From Leptospira sp. GIMC2001 (GTDB lineage: Bacteria > Spirochaetota > Leptospiria > Leptospirales > Leptospiraceae), in assembly GCF_028462125.1 (NCBI RefSeq), contig NZ_CP115468.1, positions 1,649,997 through 1,713,996 of the forward strand: a stretch of 64,000 nucleotides of DNA, read 5' to 3'. This document shows positions 37,805-46,801 of this stretch, in pieces; the first letter of the stretch is position 1; each line of letters begins with the position of its first letter. Position numbers and translations under genes: made by a program. The notes beneath the pieces were generated by a model. The model was not told the origin of the DNA, did no database searches, and saw nothing but the letters and a program-made list of their open reading frames with translations.

Positions 37805-38419
37805 CTAAATGAATCTTTTAATAATTTGGATTAGTTCTTCTGCCATAGATTTATGGTTTTTATTCCATTCCTGACTTCCATCTCGACCAACAGCATTTGT
37901 AATAGCGAATACGGATGTAAATTTTTTCTTCATAATTTGGCAGACTCGTGCAATCCCAAAAGCTTCCATATTCTCTATCATTGGAGTCTCTACCCAAATA
38001 GGTAAAGATTGTGGATCTATCAATGTGATAGAGTTAGGTGAATTTACATCAGCAATCGCAAAATTATTATTTGATTTTACAATTTTAACTCCGAAATCAG
38101 AGGATTCGGTTTGAATGAATTGAGGCAAAAGATCCGGAGCATAGGATTCTTTTTTCCAGACAGAAATTTCTCGATAGTAGTAATTTCTTCCGATTGCATA
38201 ACTTGGAAAAAAAAGTTTACTTGGATCGTAAGTTCCAGCAGATCCTATGAAAACAATTTCTTGAATATTGGGATTGGTTTGAAGGATTCTGCTTAATTGA
38301 ATCGAAGCTTCCAGATTCCCCACACCCAGATCTTTAGAATGGGGAACAAAATCTTGTAGATCACCCAGTTCAATTGCGATAGCACTACAAAAAAGTATTT
38401 TATCTAAAGATACAATCAA
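37805..38419 (-). CDS. Nucleoside phosphorylase/nucleosidase superfamily protein
   Basis: Predicted protein of 204 residues from TTG 38419, which directly follows the argC stop. The LFCSAIAIEL N-terminus, IVFIGSAGTYDPS, the WVETPMIENMEAFGIA motif and the FAITNAVGRDGSQEW loop place it in the MTA/SAH nucleosidase and futalosine hydrolase superfamily. The ENMEAFGIA form and the small size recall futalosine hydrolase (menaquinone pathway), but this is a guess. It ends one base from the convergent VOC gene. Confidence 0.7.
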   Translation of the reverse strand: MIVSLDKILFCSAIAIELGDLQDFVPHSKDLGVGNLEASIQLSRILQTNPNIQEIVFIGSAGTYDPSKLFFPSYAIGRNYYYREISVWKKESYAPDLLPQFIQTESSDFGVKIVKSNNNFAIADVNSPNSITLIDPQSLPIWVETPMIENMEAFGIARVCQIMKKKFTSVFAITNAVGRDGSQEWNKNHKSMAEELIQIIKRFI

Positions 38420-39427
38420 CTACAGAAGTCCCAAGTCTTCTTCAAATCCATGCATAAGATTTAAATTCTGCAGAGCTTGTCCAGCTGCTCCTTTAAGTAA
38501 GTTGTCAAGCGCCGATACAATCACAACCATACCGTCTCTAACTTTTGCAGACATATCTAGGTAGTTAGTATTTTGTACATTTTTTATTTCAATCTCTTCA
38601 GGTGAGTTGTAATAGCGTAGAAAAATTTCGGACTCACATTTAGTTTTTAATATTTCTGGAATTTTCTTGGCAGTTTCGGAATCTGTCTGAATATAAATCG
38701 TCGCAAGTATACCTCTATAAACAGGGAGTAGGTGAGGCGTAAAAACTATATCGATTTTTTTCTGATTTGCAGTTGCATATTCTTGGATCTCAGGTTCGTG
38801 TTGATGTGCCAAAATTTTGTATGCTCGGAAGTTCTCAGCAGTATTGGTAAAAGAAAATCCAATATCCTCAGTTCTTCCGCCGGCTCCACTGACTCCAGAC
38901 TTTGCATCTATAATGATTGATCCGCTTATCTTGTTATGAATATCACTCAGAAGTCGAATAGGAAGAAGGGAACCCGTTGCATAACAGCCTGGATTAGCTA
39001 CAAAATTGGAGAGCTTTAATTCATTTCGATAGATTTCCGGAATTCCAAATACGACCTTCTCCATCAAATCAAATTCTGCATGGGTAAATTTATAGTATTT
39101 CTCAAATAATCCTTTATCGTGGAGTCGAAAACTACCAGATAGATCGATCACTTTATGACCTTGCTTCAATAAACGTGGTGCCATCTCCATGGACACTTCG
39201 TTCGGAGTAGCCAATACAACTGTCGAATCTTTTGGGATGGGATCAGTGTGAGAATGGAAATTCATCTCTTTTTTAAATTTATCTTGTGGATAACATTCTT
39301 GAAATTTCTTTCCATTCAATTGATTGCTTGTTATATGAACTAGTTTAAATTTTGGATGGTAATTTAATAATTTAATCAACTCTCGACCGGTTAATCCGCC
39401 GGCTCCAATGATACTCAATTCTACCAT
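38420..39427 (-). CDS. argC: N-acetyl-gamma-glutamyl-phosphate reductase
   Basis: Predicted protein of 335 residues. It reduces N-acetylglutamyl phosphate in arginine synthesis with NADPH. The nucleotide-binding start LSIIGAGGLTGRELIKLL, the catalytic Cys148 in ANPGCYATGS, SGVSGAGGR and HQHEPEI are visible. Its ATG shares one base with the stop of the upstream lipoprotein gene (TAATG), so translation is coupled. Confidence 0.94.
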   Translation of the reverse strand: MVELSIIGAGGLTGRELIKLLNYHPKFKLVHITSNQLNGKKFQECYPQDKFKKEMNFHSHTDPIPKDSTVVLATPNEVSMEMAPRLLKQGHKVIDLSGSFRLHDKGLFEKYYKFTHAEFDLMEKVVFGIPEIYRNELKLSNFVANPGCYATGSLLPIRLLSDIHNKISGSIIIDAKSGVSGAGGRTEDIGFSFTNTAENFRAYKILAHQHEPEIQEYATANQKKIDIVFTPHLLPVYRGILATIYIQTDSETAKKIPEILKTKCESEIFLRYYNSPEEIEIKNVQNTNYLDMSAKVRDGMVVIVSALDNLLKGAAGQALQNLNLMHGFEEDLGLL

Positions 39428-39819
39428 TATGGGCTCCCTAAAAAATTACCTTGAGGATAAGGATTTTCATAAAATGCATTGGGTTCAAAATCATTACAAA
39501 AAATCGGAACAACTACGTCTACAAATCGAATCTCACCTGCAACAATTTGAGGTAGAGAATCACAAGGAACGAGTCGAATGGTTTCAAGGCATTGATCCAT
39601 ATCTTTTCGTTTATAGAATACTCTTTGATTGTAATTGAGGGTGTAGCCAAGATTTGGTAATGGACTCAATGTGTTTTCAAGAATTCTACAAGCAGCGACT
39701 CTTGCTTGAATTTCTCTTGTGATCGCATCAACCATTTTATCACCGCGAATTACATCAGGTCCTTCAAAGCCAATGCAATTCGCGACTACAATCAGAATTG
39801 GAATTAAGAAAAATTTCAT
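39427..39819 (-). CDS. Putative small lipoprotein
   Basis: Predicted protein of 130 residues from ATG 39819 (an ATG four codons upstream, 39831, is also open). The signal segment KFFLIPILIVVANC ends in a relaxed spirochaetal-type lipobox with Asn at -1. The mature part has five more cysteines, including ACRILE, QCLETIRLVPCD and IFCND, which could form disulphides. No family recognised. It lies directly upstream of argC and is coupled to it. Confidence 0.65.
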   Translation of the reverse strand: MKFFLIPILIVVANCIGFEGPDVIRGDKMVDAITREIQARVAACRILENTLSPLPNLGYTLNYNQRVFYKRKDMDQCLETIRLVPCDSLPQIVAGEIRFVDVVVPIFCNDFEPNAFYENPYPQGNFLGSP

Positions 39820-39960
39820 AGTACAGATCAATGGGAATTGTGAACTACTAGTGAGTCAAGGAAGAAAGGATTTTCGTCTAGAAATCTTGAACACCAAATC
39901 ATAGAAATTAAAATTTCGTTGCTGTGCTAATTGAAGATTTCTCAAAAATGGGTTTTCTAA

Positions 39961-41085
39961 ATGGAAAAAGTTGAATTGAATCAGGGGTTTCTTGAAAGAT
40001 GGGGAATCCAAGTAATTTACAAAGATTTTAATAAGATAAGAAAACAGTTTATACTGGCAGATATTGATAGATTTTATGAGAATTCGAAAAGCATAATATA
40101 TTTCGCAACAATTCTTTCTTTTTTTATCGGACTGATTCCCACTGCTATCATCGTTTATATTGAAAGTAGTTTTTCTCACGAGACAATACCTTGGTCAAAT
40201 CCGTTTTATGAAAAATGGACATGGATAATTTCAGCTCTAGGAATTTTTACTTTTTTGGAATTTTATTTCCTTTATAGAGTTGGTTTCTATAGCGTTGCAA
40301 AGCTTGCTTGTTTGTCGGGAATGAGTATAGATGATGATCCGATCATACTTACCAAGAATAAAAATATCTTGGCTCGAATGGTATTGGAAATTCCAGATCA
40401 TCGACTGAAATTACTTGGAGTTGATCCTTATAAAAGATTGAATAAAAAAGGTTTATTCTTTCGAACGATTCTTTATAAATCGAAAGTCTTTCTTTCCAAT
40501 TATGCAGCGAAATTAATCTTTCGCAAAATCCTGAGTCGAACAACCCTGCGAGTTTATGCGGAATACATAATCGCACCAGTTACCGGTGTTTGGGATGCAT
40601 TGATTACATACTATATTCTCGAAAAAATGAAAATTCGATTGTTTACAAGAAATTTAACTGAGCTATACTTTGAACATTTTCTGGAAACAGCAGAAACCAT
40701 GGATAATGAAGTAATCGATTTGAATATTCGAGCAATCGCAAATGCTGTAGTATTGGACAAGAAGTTTCATCCAAATTTGGAATATTTACTTCTCAAAATG
40801 TATGATCGATTCGAGGATAGGATAAATAAAAATGACCCAATTGATGATTGGGATAATTTTTTGATAAGAGTTGATAATTTGAGTCAAGACAAACAACTGA
40901 AAGTTCTAAAAACCTTTAACCTATGTTTATCGATGATTGGAAAACTTTCCAAATATGAGAAAAATGCTATCAATGACTCGAAACTTTTATCTTCAAAAGA
41001 AAATATTCAAAATATTCAAACTCTTATCGGCCTTATGCAGGAAGGAAATTTTAGCAAATTAAAAGAACAAATTCTTTCTATTTAA
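39961..41085 (+). CDS. Membrane protein of unknown function with long cytoplasmic tail
   Basis: Predicted protein of 374 residues. Two clear hydrophobic helices near residues 42-64 and 86-108 (IIYFATILSFFIGLIPTAIIVYI and WTWIISALGIFTFLEFYFLY) are followed by ~260 mostly helical, basic residues, with one more weakly hydrophobic stretch around 200. This resembles proteins found across Leptospira, but I cannot name the family or a function. It is divergent from the lipoprotein-argC string. Confidence 0.75.
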   Translation: MEKVELNQGFLERWGIQVIYKDFNKIRKQFILADIDRFYENSKSIIYFATILSFFIGLIPTAIIVYIESSFSHETIPWSNPFYEKWTWIISALGIFTFLEFYFLYRVGFYSVAKLACLSGMSIDDDPIILTKNKNILARMVLEIPDHRLKLLGVDPYKRLNKKGLFFRTILYKSKVFLSNYAAKLIFRKILSRTTLRVYAEYIIAPVTGVWDALITYYILEKMKIRLFTRNLTELYFEHFLETAETMDNEVIDLNIRAIANAVVLDKKFHPNLEYLLLKMYDRFEDRINKNDPIDDWDNFLIRVDNLSQDKQLKVLKTFNLCLSMIGKLSKYEKNAINDSKLLSSKENIQNIQTLIGLMQEGNFSKLKEQILSI

Positions 41086-41106
41086 AAATTTCAACATAAA
41101 ACGATT

Positions 41107-41991
41107 TTATTGAAAGTCTTCTTGTCGATTTGAATTGTAAACTAGTTCTTTCTTTTTATAAACTTTGAAACTAGAATCTATAGGATTGAAATAGATTTTA
41201 CAATTATCTTTTTTATTCATTTGTTCACAGATACCGTCAATTTCAATTGCGACTTTATCGTAATCAGTTTTTGCCGAGATAAGATTTATTTTTGGAAGAG
41301 GATCGAGAATCAATGTAACAGGTTCAAACATATTGTATAAAATTATAAATTTATTTTTTTTTGGATTTGTTGATATCGATAATTTATTTCCATTTGGAAT
41401 AATTTTAAAAAAATCTTCGTCTCCTTCATTTGGATTTTTAAATAGCATTTCTTTTTTTATAATTTGGTTCGCTTCATTGAGATCTGACTTTTGTTTTGCT
41501 ATGAGCCCACTGTCTGTGATGGGTTCAAAAGAAATTTCCGATAGACATAGATCCTGAAATTTACTTCCCTTTTTTATCTCGGGGAAACTTATTTCCAATG
41601 TATCTGTAGATAGATCTGGAAATTCATATTTCTGAACGGTATGAACGTCTTTTAAGGAAATCTGTCTTGTTTCTCCAGTTTTTGATTTGAGAATTATTTT
41701 ATAAGGTCTTGCATTCATAGCAAAAAGTTTTGAATCGTAGAAGCCATTTGCTATAAAGATGGATTTTATTGTAGATTTAGATTCTAGATTGATTTCAATA
41801 TTGGATCGAGTGTCCCAATCTTTGCCATTAATACACCAAGGAGAGGACGATTTGTCCGTTAGATGATCTAGAAGGAATCGGTTTCTGTTGTCATCTAGTT
41901 CACGAACAGTATCGCCCACTGTAAGATCAGATATCGATTGAGCAGTAAGGGAAGAAGCAAAAACCAGTAAAGCGAAAATGTTTCTAAACAT
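41107..41991 (-). CDS. Secreted protein with NADase-type glycan-binding (discoidin-like) domain
   Basis: Predicted protein of 294 residues. A signal peptide (NIFALLVFASSLTAQS) is followed at about residues 30-155 by a discoidin-like fold: a DHLTDKSSSPWCINGKDWD start, IKSIFIANGFYDSKLFAMNARPYKI core and LCLSEISF end. This form is annotated in spirochaetes as an NADase-type glycan-binding domain. The C-terminal ~130 residues are a separate region rich in Lys and Asn, with a DGICEQMNKKDNC cysteine pair. Likely surface or periplasmic carbohydrate binding; the ligand is unknown. Confidence 0.78.
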   Translation of the reverse strand: MFRNIFALLVFASSLTAQSISDLTVGDTVRELDDNRNRFLLDHLTDKSSSPWCINGKDWDTRSNIEINLESKSTIKSIFIANGFYDSKLFAMNARPYKIILKSKTGETRQISLKDVHTVQKYEFPDLSTDTLEISFPEIKKGSKFQDLCLSEISFEPITDSGLIAKQKSDLNEANQIIKKEMLFKNPNEGDEDFFKIIPNGNKLSISTNPKKNKFIILYNMFEPVTLILDPLPKINLISAKTDYDKVAIEIDGICEQMNKKDNCKIYFNPIDSSFKVYKKKELVYNSNRQEDFQ

Positions 41992-42040
41992 AATCGCTAA
42001 GACTGATAAAAAGATGATTATTTGTCAAATAAATTCTGGA

Positions 42041-42811
42041 CTAGATGCGAATACCAAATCCCAATTTCCCACCTGTATCAGAAATACTAGAATTAACTGT
42101 CTCGCCATTTCCAACACTAATTTCAAGTGAATGGGCAGCTCCATATCCTTCTCCAAATAAATAGAAAGAATCACCAATATTTATTCGCAGACCTAATTTC
42201 GCCTCCGCTTTTCCTATAGTTGTCCCTGTTCCAGCTGTCCCAATACCAAATAATATACCAAAATATGGATCGAATGTTCCAGTTCGATTCATATGAAAAT
42301 TCATACCAAAATCTAGTGTGGAACCAATAAAGCTCAATTTATCCGATTCAGACATACTTGAGATGAGGAGTAAAGGAATAAATGAAGATGTAGATGATGA
42401 ACCCGAAGATGATCCTGAGCTAGACGACAATAATAATAAAGGTAGAAAATCATTTAAAGGATTTGATGCCGGTGTTATATCATATTGGTGGGAAGAAACA
42501 CCAAATACAAAGCCAAACCAACTCGGATAGTATTCTGCATGAAAAGAAGAAGTGTAAATGCTGGTTTTCGCAGCTGAATCGGTTTCTAAACTCGACAATA
42601 AAAATAGCGGGTTTATATTGTTTGATCCACTAAGTAGCAATAATGGAAATATATCTCCACCGCCACCTCCACTAAAATTGGTAGCCTCGCCGTTTCCAGA
42701 ACCGAAACTGTATTGGATTGCCCAATTATTCTTGTTGTCTGATTCCTCTGCAAATATTGCAGAAAATCCAGTGAGAATGAACACACTTACTAAAATTTTT
42801 ATTTTATTCAT
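42041..42811 (-). CDS. Putative outer-membrane beta-barrel protein with Leu/Ser repeats
   Basis: Predicted protein of 256 residues. A signal peptide (IKILVSVFILTGFSAIFA) precedes a mature part with barrel-like alternating strands and a closing GKLGFGIRI. Unusually it contains three blocks of the form PLLLLSS (around residues 55, 122 and 147) separated by Gly/Ser/Asn-rich loops, one with a run of Ser-Gly repeats. Similar Leu-Leu-Leu-Ser blocks are seen in other Leptospira surface proteins as I recall, but their role is not known to me. No function assigned. Confidence 0.7.
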   Translation of the reverse strand: MNKIKILVSVFILTGFSAIFAEESDNKNNWAIQYSFGSGNGEATNFSGGGGGDIFPLLLLSGSNNINPLFLLSSLETDSAAKTSIYTSSFHAEYYPSWFGFVFGVSSHQYDITPASNPLNDFLPLLLLSSSSGSSSGSSSTSSFIPLLLISSMSESDKLSFIGSTLDFGMNFHMNRTGTFDPYFGILFGIGTAGTGTTIGKAEAKLGLRINIGDSFYLFGEGYGAAHSLEISVGNGETVNSSISDTGGKLGFGIRI

Positions 42812-42892
42812 ATATTGATCTCAAATTTTGATATAAATATAACAACTATTTATTGATATATTTATATATAAAAAGAAAAAAAAATCCATTAA

Positions 42893-43246
42893 TTAATTCC
42901 TAGCAATCGAAAATGCAATCCATTCGGGAGGAATTTCTGAATCATTAGGTACTTGAACTTCAAGAAGCCATTCATTTGAATCCAAATTAGATACACTCTC
43001 GATAGGATACGCTGGTTTACAACCATTGATTGTTCCCGAAACTGGAATGCAAATTTTATCTTTTGCATGGATTAGAATTCCAGAAATTCGATCAGACCAT
43101 AGTTTTTGAAATTTGTCAAATGATTTGAGAATAATAGAATTTTCCAATGTATAAAGTATTTCCATTGGATAGGTCTTTTCTTCATAGTCTAGAATCAGTT
43201 TGTAATTGAATAGATTTGAAATTGTATTGATATGTTTGCTTTTCAT
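42893..43246 (-). CDS. Small cytoplasmic protein of unknown function
   Basis: Predicted protein of 117 residues without signal or membrane segment. It is beta-rich in appearance (NYKLILDYEEKTYPMEILYTLENSIILKSF), which could fit a PilZ-like or SH3-like barrel, but the PilZ c-di-GMP motif RxxxR is not seen. It lies 81 bp upstream of the Leu/Ser repeat protein on the same strand. Function unknown. Confidence 0.55.
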   Translation of the reverse strand: MKSKHINTISNLFNYKLILDYEEKTYPMEILYTLENSIILKSFDKFQKLWSDRISGILIHAKDKICIPVSGTINGCKPAYPIESVSNLDSNEWLLEVQVPNDSEIPPEWIAFSIARN

Positions 43247-43328
43247 GAATTGACTTTACCAAATCTTTGTGACATTCAAAAGGCGATTTAGTTAAAAAAT
43301 TATTTTTAAAAAGTGGTTGATTTTTGAA

Positions 43329-44456
43329 ATGGAAATGAAATATTTATACTTCATGAATGCAAGAGTATTCTCATATATTCTAATATATATTATTATTGCA
43401 ATATTTAGCAATAATTGCAGAGTCGAGATGAATAGTCCGGCTGACCCAACTTCCAAAAGCTATCAAGAAACGGAAATCTTAAGATTTCTTCTATCAACAC
43501 AAGCTAGCACCCAAGCGGAATCTGATGATAGTTCCGAAGAGACTGCAAACGACGATGAAGTTAAACCAGGTGCAAATATCTTAGGTCGTCTGCAAACAGG
43601 GCAGACAACAACTTTTCAAGCTGGAGACAACGGCGATCAAATTTCATTTTCATTGGCTCGAAGTTTCGCTGACAATGGGGATAATACAATTGAAGACTTG
43701 GTCACAGGTTTGATCTGGCAAAGATGTAGTTTAGGACAGACGAATGATGCAGGTTGCACCGGACCTGGCGACGTCTATTCTTGGAATGATGCTGTATCCC
43801 AATGTGCCGCTGTTGGATCAGACTGGAGATTGCCAACCATACAGGAACTGGCTACTCTGATCGATATGGGAGCAACTCCTCGTATCAATGGAACCTATTT
43901 TCCCAATACTCAAAATGAATATCATAGTTCGACCGAGAATCAGATCAATACAACCGAATCTTTTAATCAAAGATTTAGTGATGGATGGGTTCAATCTATT
44001 GCTAAATCAACCGAATATTCTGTTAGATGTGTTCGAGGGCCAACTCATGTAACGAATCATAGTTATGTTGACAATGGTGATGATACAATAACTGATACAG
44101 TAACAAACCTTACTTGGATGCGTTGTGCATTTGGACAGACGAACGGTGGAATCTGCACTGGCGGACCTATCCCAAACGCTTGGGCAACAGCTATAGGAAC
44201 TTGTAGTGGTTTGGCACTTGCTGGGAAAACTTGGAGACTTCCGAATCGAAACGAAATTTTCTCTATACTGGATTTTACGAGAAACGTTGCGCCTGCAATT
44301 GATGTAAATTATTTTTCGAGTGCTGCGCCCAGTAACAATTCATGGTCTTCCACAACCACAGGGACAGGTGCTTTTGTCGGACGATTTGCTGGAGATGGAT
44401 CCACAGGTTCTGCAAAAGGGAATGGGGAAACTGTAAGATGTGTAACTAGCGATTAA
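43329..44456 (+). CDS. DUF1566 (Lcl C-terminal type) lipoprotein with two domains
   Basis: Predicted protein of 375 residues from ATG 43329 (TTG 43317 and ATG 43335 are alternatives). The hydrophobic N-terminus ends in SNNC, a relaxed lipobox. After an acidic Ser/Glu linker, two copies of the DUF1566 fold are visible. Each begins DNGDDTI-like, has LIWQRCSLGQTN / LTWMRCAFGQTN, a conserved W-RLPT/N-E motif (DWRLPTIQEL and TWRLPNRNEI), and ends VRCV. Cysteine pairs recur in both copies. Such domains are common in secreted spirochaetal proteins and are related to collagen-like-protein C-terminal domains; a surface adhesin role is possible. Confidence 0.85.
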   Translation: MEMKYLYFMNARVFSYILIYIIIAIFSNNCRVEMNSPADPTSKSYQETEILRFLLSTQASTQAESDDSSEETANDDEVKPGANILGRLQTGQTTTFQAGDNGDQISFSLARSFADNGDNTIEDLVTGLIWQRCSLGQTNDAGCTGPGDVYSWNDAVSQCAAVGSDWRLPTIQELATLIDMGATPRINGTYFPNTQNEYHSSTENQINTTESFNQRFSDGWVQSIAKSTEYSVRCVRGPTHVTNHSYVDNGDDTITDTVTNLTWMRCAFGQTNGGICTGGPIPNAWATAIGTCSGLALAGKTWRLPNRNEIFSILDFTRNVAPAIDVNYFSSAAPSNNSWSSTTTGTGAFVGRFAGDGSTGSAKGNGETVRCVTSD

Positions 44457-44503
44457 ATCTATGTTATTCTAACAAATTATATTTTTATCAGTCTAATATT
44501 ATT

Positions 44504-44869
44504 ATGGATAGGATTAGTGGCTTTTTTCATTATCCTCGATTGCTTGTTATTGGAATTCTGTCGACTATTCTTTATTGTAATATTCCGCAAGATATTCAGT
44601 CAGATGAATTGACTCGAACCGAAATAAGAATTCAAAAGCGAAAATGGCAAGTCAATCCTTTTATTGATCCTTACCTTTTGTATCATCTCAATCATCCGAT
44701 TCCAATAAAAATTCCCCAATACAATTCTCCGCTGCAAGTTAGAGCTATGGACGAATATGTTGCACGGCGGAGTTTAGAAAGAAATCGGAGTGAACGAATT
44801 ACTTCTTCTTACCGATTCCAACGATGGTATCATAACAATAATGTCAGGCCTAGTCTTTTCAAAAAATGA
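44504..44869 (+). CDS. Small basic protein with N-terminal hydrophobic segment
   Basis: Predicted protein of 121 residues. One hydrophobic stretch near residues 12-25 (LLVIGILSTILYC) may be a signal or anchor. The rest is basic, with many Arg, Tyr and Pro, and ends PSLFKK. Composition looks like a real protein, but no family is evident. It follows the DUF1566 lipoprotein by 47 bp and ends just before the mobile element. Confidence 0.5.
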   Translation: MDRISGFFHYPRLLVIGILSTILYCNIPQDIQSDELTRTEIRIQKRKWQVNPFIDPYLLYHLNHPIPIKIPQYNSPLQVRAMDEYVARRSLERNRSERITSSYRFQRWYHNNNVRPSLFKK

Positions 44870-44972
44870 ATTTCTGTAGCGAATATAAACTGGTTTTTTA
44901 ATTTGAACAGATAGGATTATCAATCAGGGTATTTTTGATCCGATGAAATATTCAAAAAGAAATTAAAAAAGT

Positions 44973-45094
44973 AGGTAAAAAACAGGCACCTATCTACAAA
45001 CCACAAAAGCCCGCTATCTGAGCCAGACTCAGCTAACGCTTCCTCAGCCTCAGATCATGGGCATCCCAGACAGGATACTTCCCTGTTTTTACCT
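44973..45094 (+). ncRNA. Candidate structured leader RNA or element end, nested inverted repeats
   Basis: Outer arms AGGTAAAAAACAGG (44973-44986) and CCTGTTTTTACCT (45082-45094) pair along their length with one bulged A. Inside, GCCC (45009-45012) pairs with GGGC (45059-45062), and ATCTGAG (45016-45022) with CTCAGAT (45049-45055). CTGAG (45018-45022) could instead pair with either of two other CTCAG copies (45028-45032, 45043-45047). The interior is clearly richer in G+C than the surrounding DNA. This nested layout upstream of a transposase suggests a folded RNA or a foldback DNA end. Transcription and role are not shown. Confidence 0.5.
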
Positions 45095-45106
45095 CCTTTA
45101 TCAATT

Positions 45107-46801
45107 TCCCCGAATTTTCCGCGTAAGCTCCTAGATAACCTTCTAAATCCTTCTACAATCAACAAGGAGCAACTTTTACAGGTTAACCTCATATCATCCA
45201 ACAAACAGATAAAGGATCACTATACAGGTTTAACTTATAGGATACTTGAAGCTTTTTATCCTACATATTGTAACACTCATACATCTACTTTATTAACGCC
45301 GGGAAAGATCAAAGGTAGACAACTGATGGGTCAGTGTCCTATCTGTAAAGCTCAGAAGTCACTTGCTAAAGGAACTCCACTGATGAACCTTCATCTTCCT
45401 ATGAGTTACTTCTCTTACATACTCCAAGAGATACTGATTGCATATCCTAGTGTTTTAACTGCTAAAGCGATTCAAAAGAAACTAGTTCTCAAAAGTTATA
45501 GTTCAGCGTGGCTACTTAAGAAACGAATTCAAATATTCATGACTCATTTAAATGATTCTATGATGGAACAAACTAAGGAAGCTCTATCTCAAGAAGCATC
45601 AATGAATATGGGATCGAAAATGCCATTTAGTGGAGATGTATCTGATTCAATCAAAGGTAGGATAATTACTAACGTTGATACCTTGGCTATATTCTCAGTC
45701 GGAGTTAGAGCAAATAAGTTTAGAAGTAGATATAGACATGGAGGAATAACTTCATCAATCTATCAATCGGCGAAAGTTGGTGGGGCACAAGTTGGAACTC
45801 TTGCAAGCAATATTACTATTAAAGGATCACTTAGTTTTTATGAATCCCATCCTTTGACTAATACTGATTACGCTCTTAGTCATCTTGAGAAAGTAATAAC
45901 ACCCGAGAATGTATTGATGGCAGATGAAGCTTACCAAGGATTGTTTGGTCATTATAGAAATATTCGAACTATCAATCATAGTCGACGGGCGAATAAAAAG
46001 ATACATGTATTCTCAAGGGAGAGATGGAGTAAGGACGGAGTTCATAGTAATGTAGTAGAAGGATCAAATGGAATTCTTAAGAAAGCTATGAAACAATACA
46101 ACTGGTTCAATTGTAAATATAGTCAATTGTATTTGAATGAGTTTGCAGTAGGTAAGAATATACGCTTCTTTGATGCAGAGAAGAATGTTATATTTGGAAT
46201 TGGAGATACATCAAAAAATTGCGGAAAAAAGATAAGGGAGATACGACCTAATAATTATAACTCCATAAGAGAATTACTCAAAAACTTAACCTATAGGCCA
46301 ATAACTACTGAAGAAAGAAAATTGGGAGAAGTAGGGAATCTAAGGAATAATTTATCAATATCTGAATTATCTAAACTTCCTAAACTTTTACAAGATGCTA
46401 TTAAGAAAAATGATACGCAAGTAGCTACTTTACGAGGATCAAGGCTAAGAAGTGAAAGAAGTTTAAAGTTTTCACAAAGGAAACTACTCTCTTGTTTGAA
46501 TATCGGAGAATGGAATACATTAGAAGATGTTGCTCGTATAGCTAATGTGAACTATAGAGAAGCTTTACACATCATAAAGAAGCTTACTCTCGTTGGAATT
46601 TTAGATACTGTCATTTATCAAACCGGAAACGAAAGGGAAAAAGTAAGAATAAAGCTAAAAGTAGCTATTTTTTATAAAATAATTCTTACTAGCAACATCG
46701 GCGAATTTCATAATCTAAAGAAACAGTTTGATCGAAAAGCTACAAGGTATAAGGCGAAACCAAAATATAGAGGATTTAAAAAAGGATCAAGGTATGACTA
46801 G
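45107..46801 (+). CDS. IS1595-like DDE transposase with C-terminal winged-helix extension
   Basis: From the first in-frame ATG (45326) the protein has 491 residues, but the same frame is open from 44975 and is clearly coding before that ATG. It contains a CxxH ... CxxC zinc ribbon (Cys codon at 45269; QCPICK after the ATG). No ATG, GTG or TTG lies in frame between 44975 and 45326, so the true start is unclear; 45107 is only a nominal left limit. The core looks IS1595-type: SGDVSDS, VLMADEAYQGL, then DGVHSNVVEGSNGILKKAM and YLNEF near the end. About 200 extra C-terminal residues follow, including a winged-helix-like segment (LLSCLNIGEWNTLEDVARIANVNYREAL). It is chained to the next gene by an 8-bp overlap. 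Confidence 0.75.
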   Translation, partial: SPNFPRKLLDNLLNPSTINKEQLLQVNLISSNKQIKDHYTGLTYRILEAFYPTYCNTHTSTLLTPGKIKGRQLMGQCPICKAQKSLAKGTPLMNLHLPMSYFSYILQEILIAYPSVLTAKAIQKKLVLKSYSSAWLLKKRIQIFMTHLNDSMMEQTKEALSQEASMNMGSKMPFSGDVSDSIKGRIITNVDTLAIFSVGVRANKFRSRYRHGGITSSIYQSAKVGGAQVGTLASNITIKGSLSFYESHPLTNTDYALSHLEKVITPENVLMADEAYQGLFGHYRNIRTINHSRRANKKIHVFSRERWSKDGVHSNVVEGSNGILKKAMKQYNWFNCKYSQLYLNEFAVGKNIRFFDAEKNVIFGIGDTSKNCGKKIREIRPNNYNSIRELLKNLTYRPITTEERKLGEVGNLRNNLSISELSKLPKLLQDAIKKNDTQVATLRGSRLRSERSLKFSQRKLLSCLNIGEWNTLEDVARIANVNYREALHIIKKLTLVGILDTVIYQTGNEREKVRIKLKVAIFYKIILTSNIGEFHNLKKQFDRKATRYKAKPKYRGFKKGSRYD

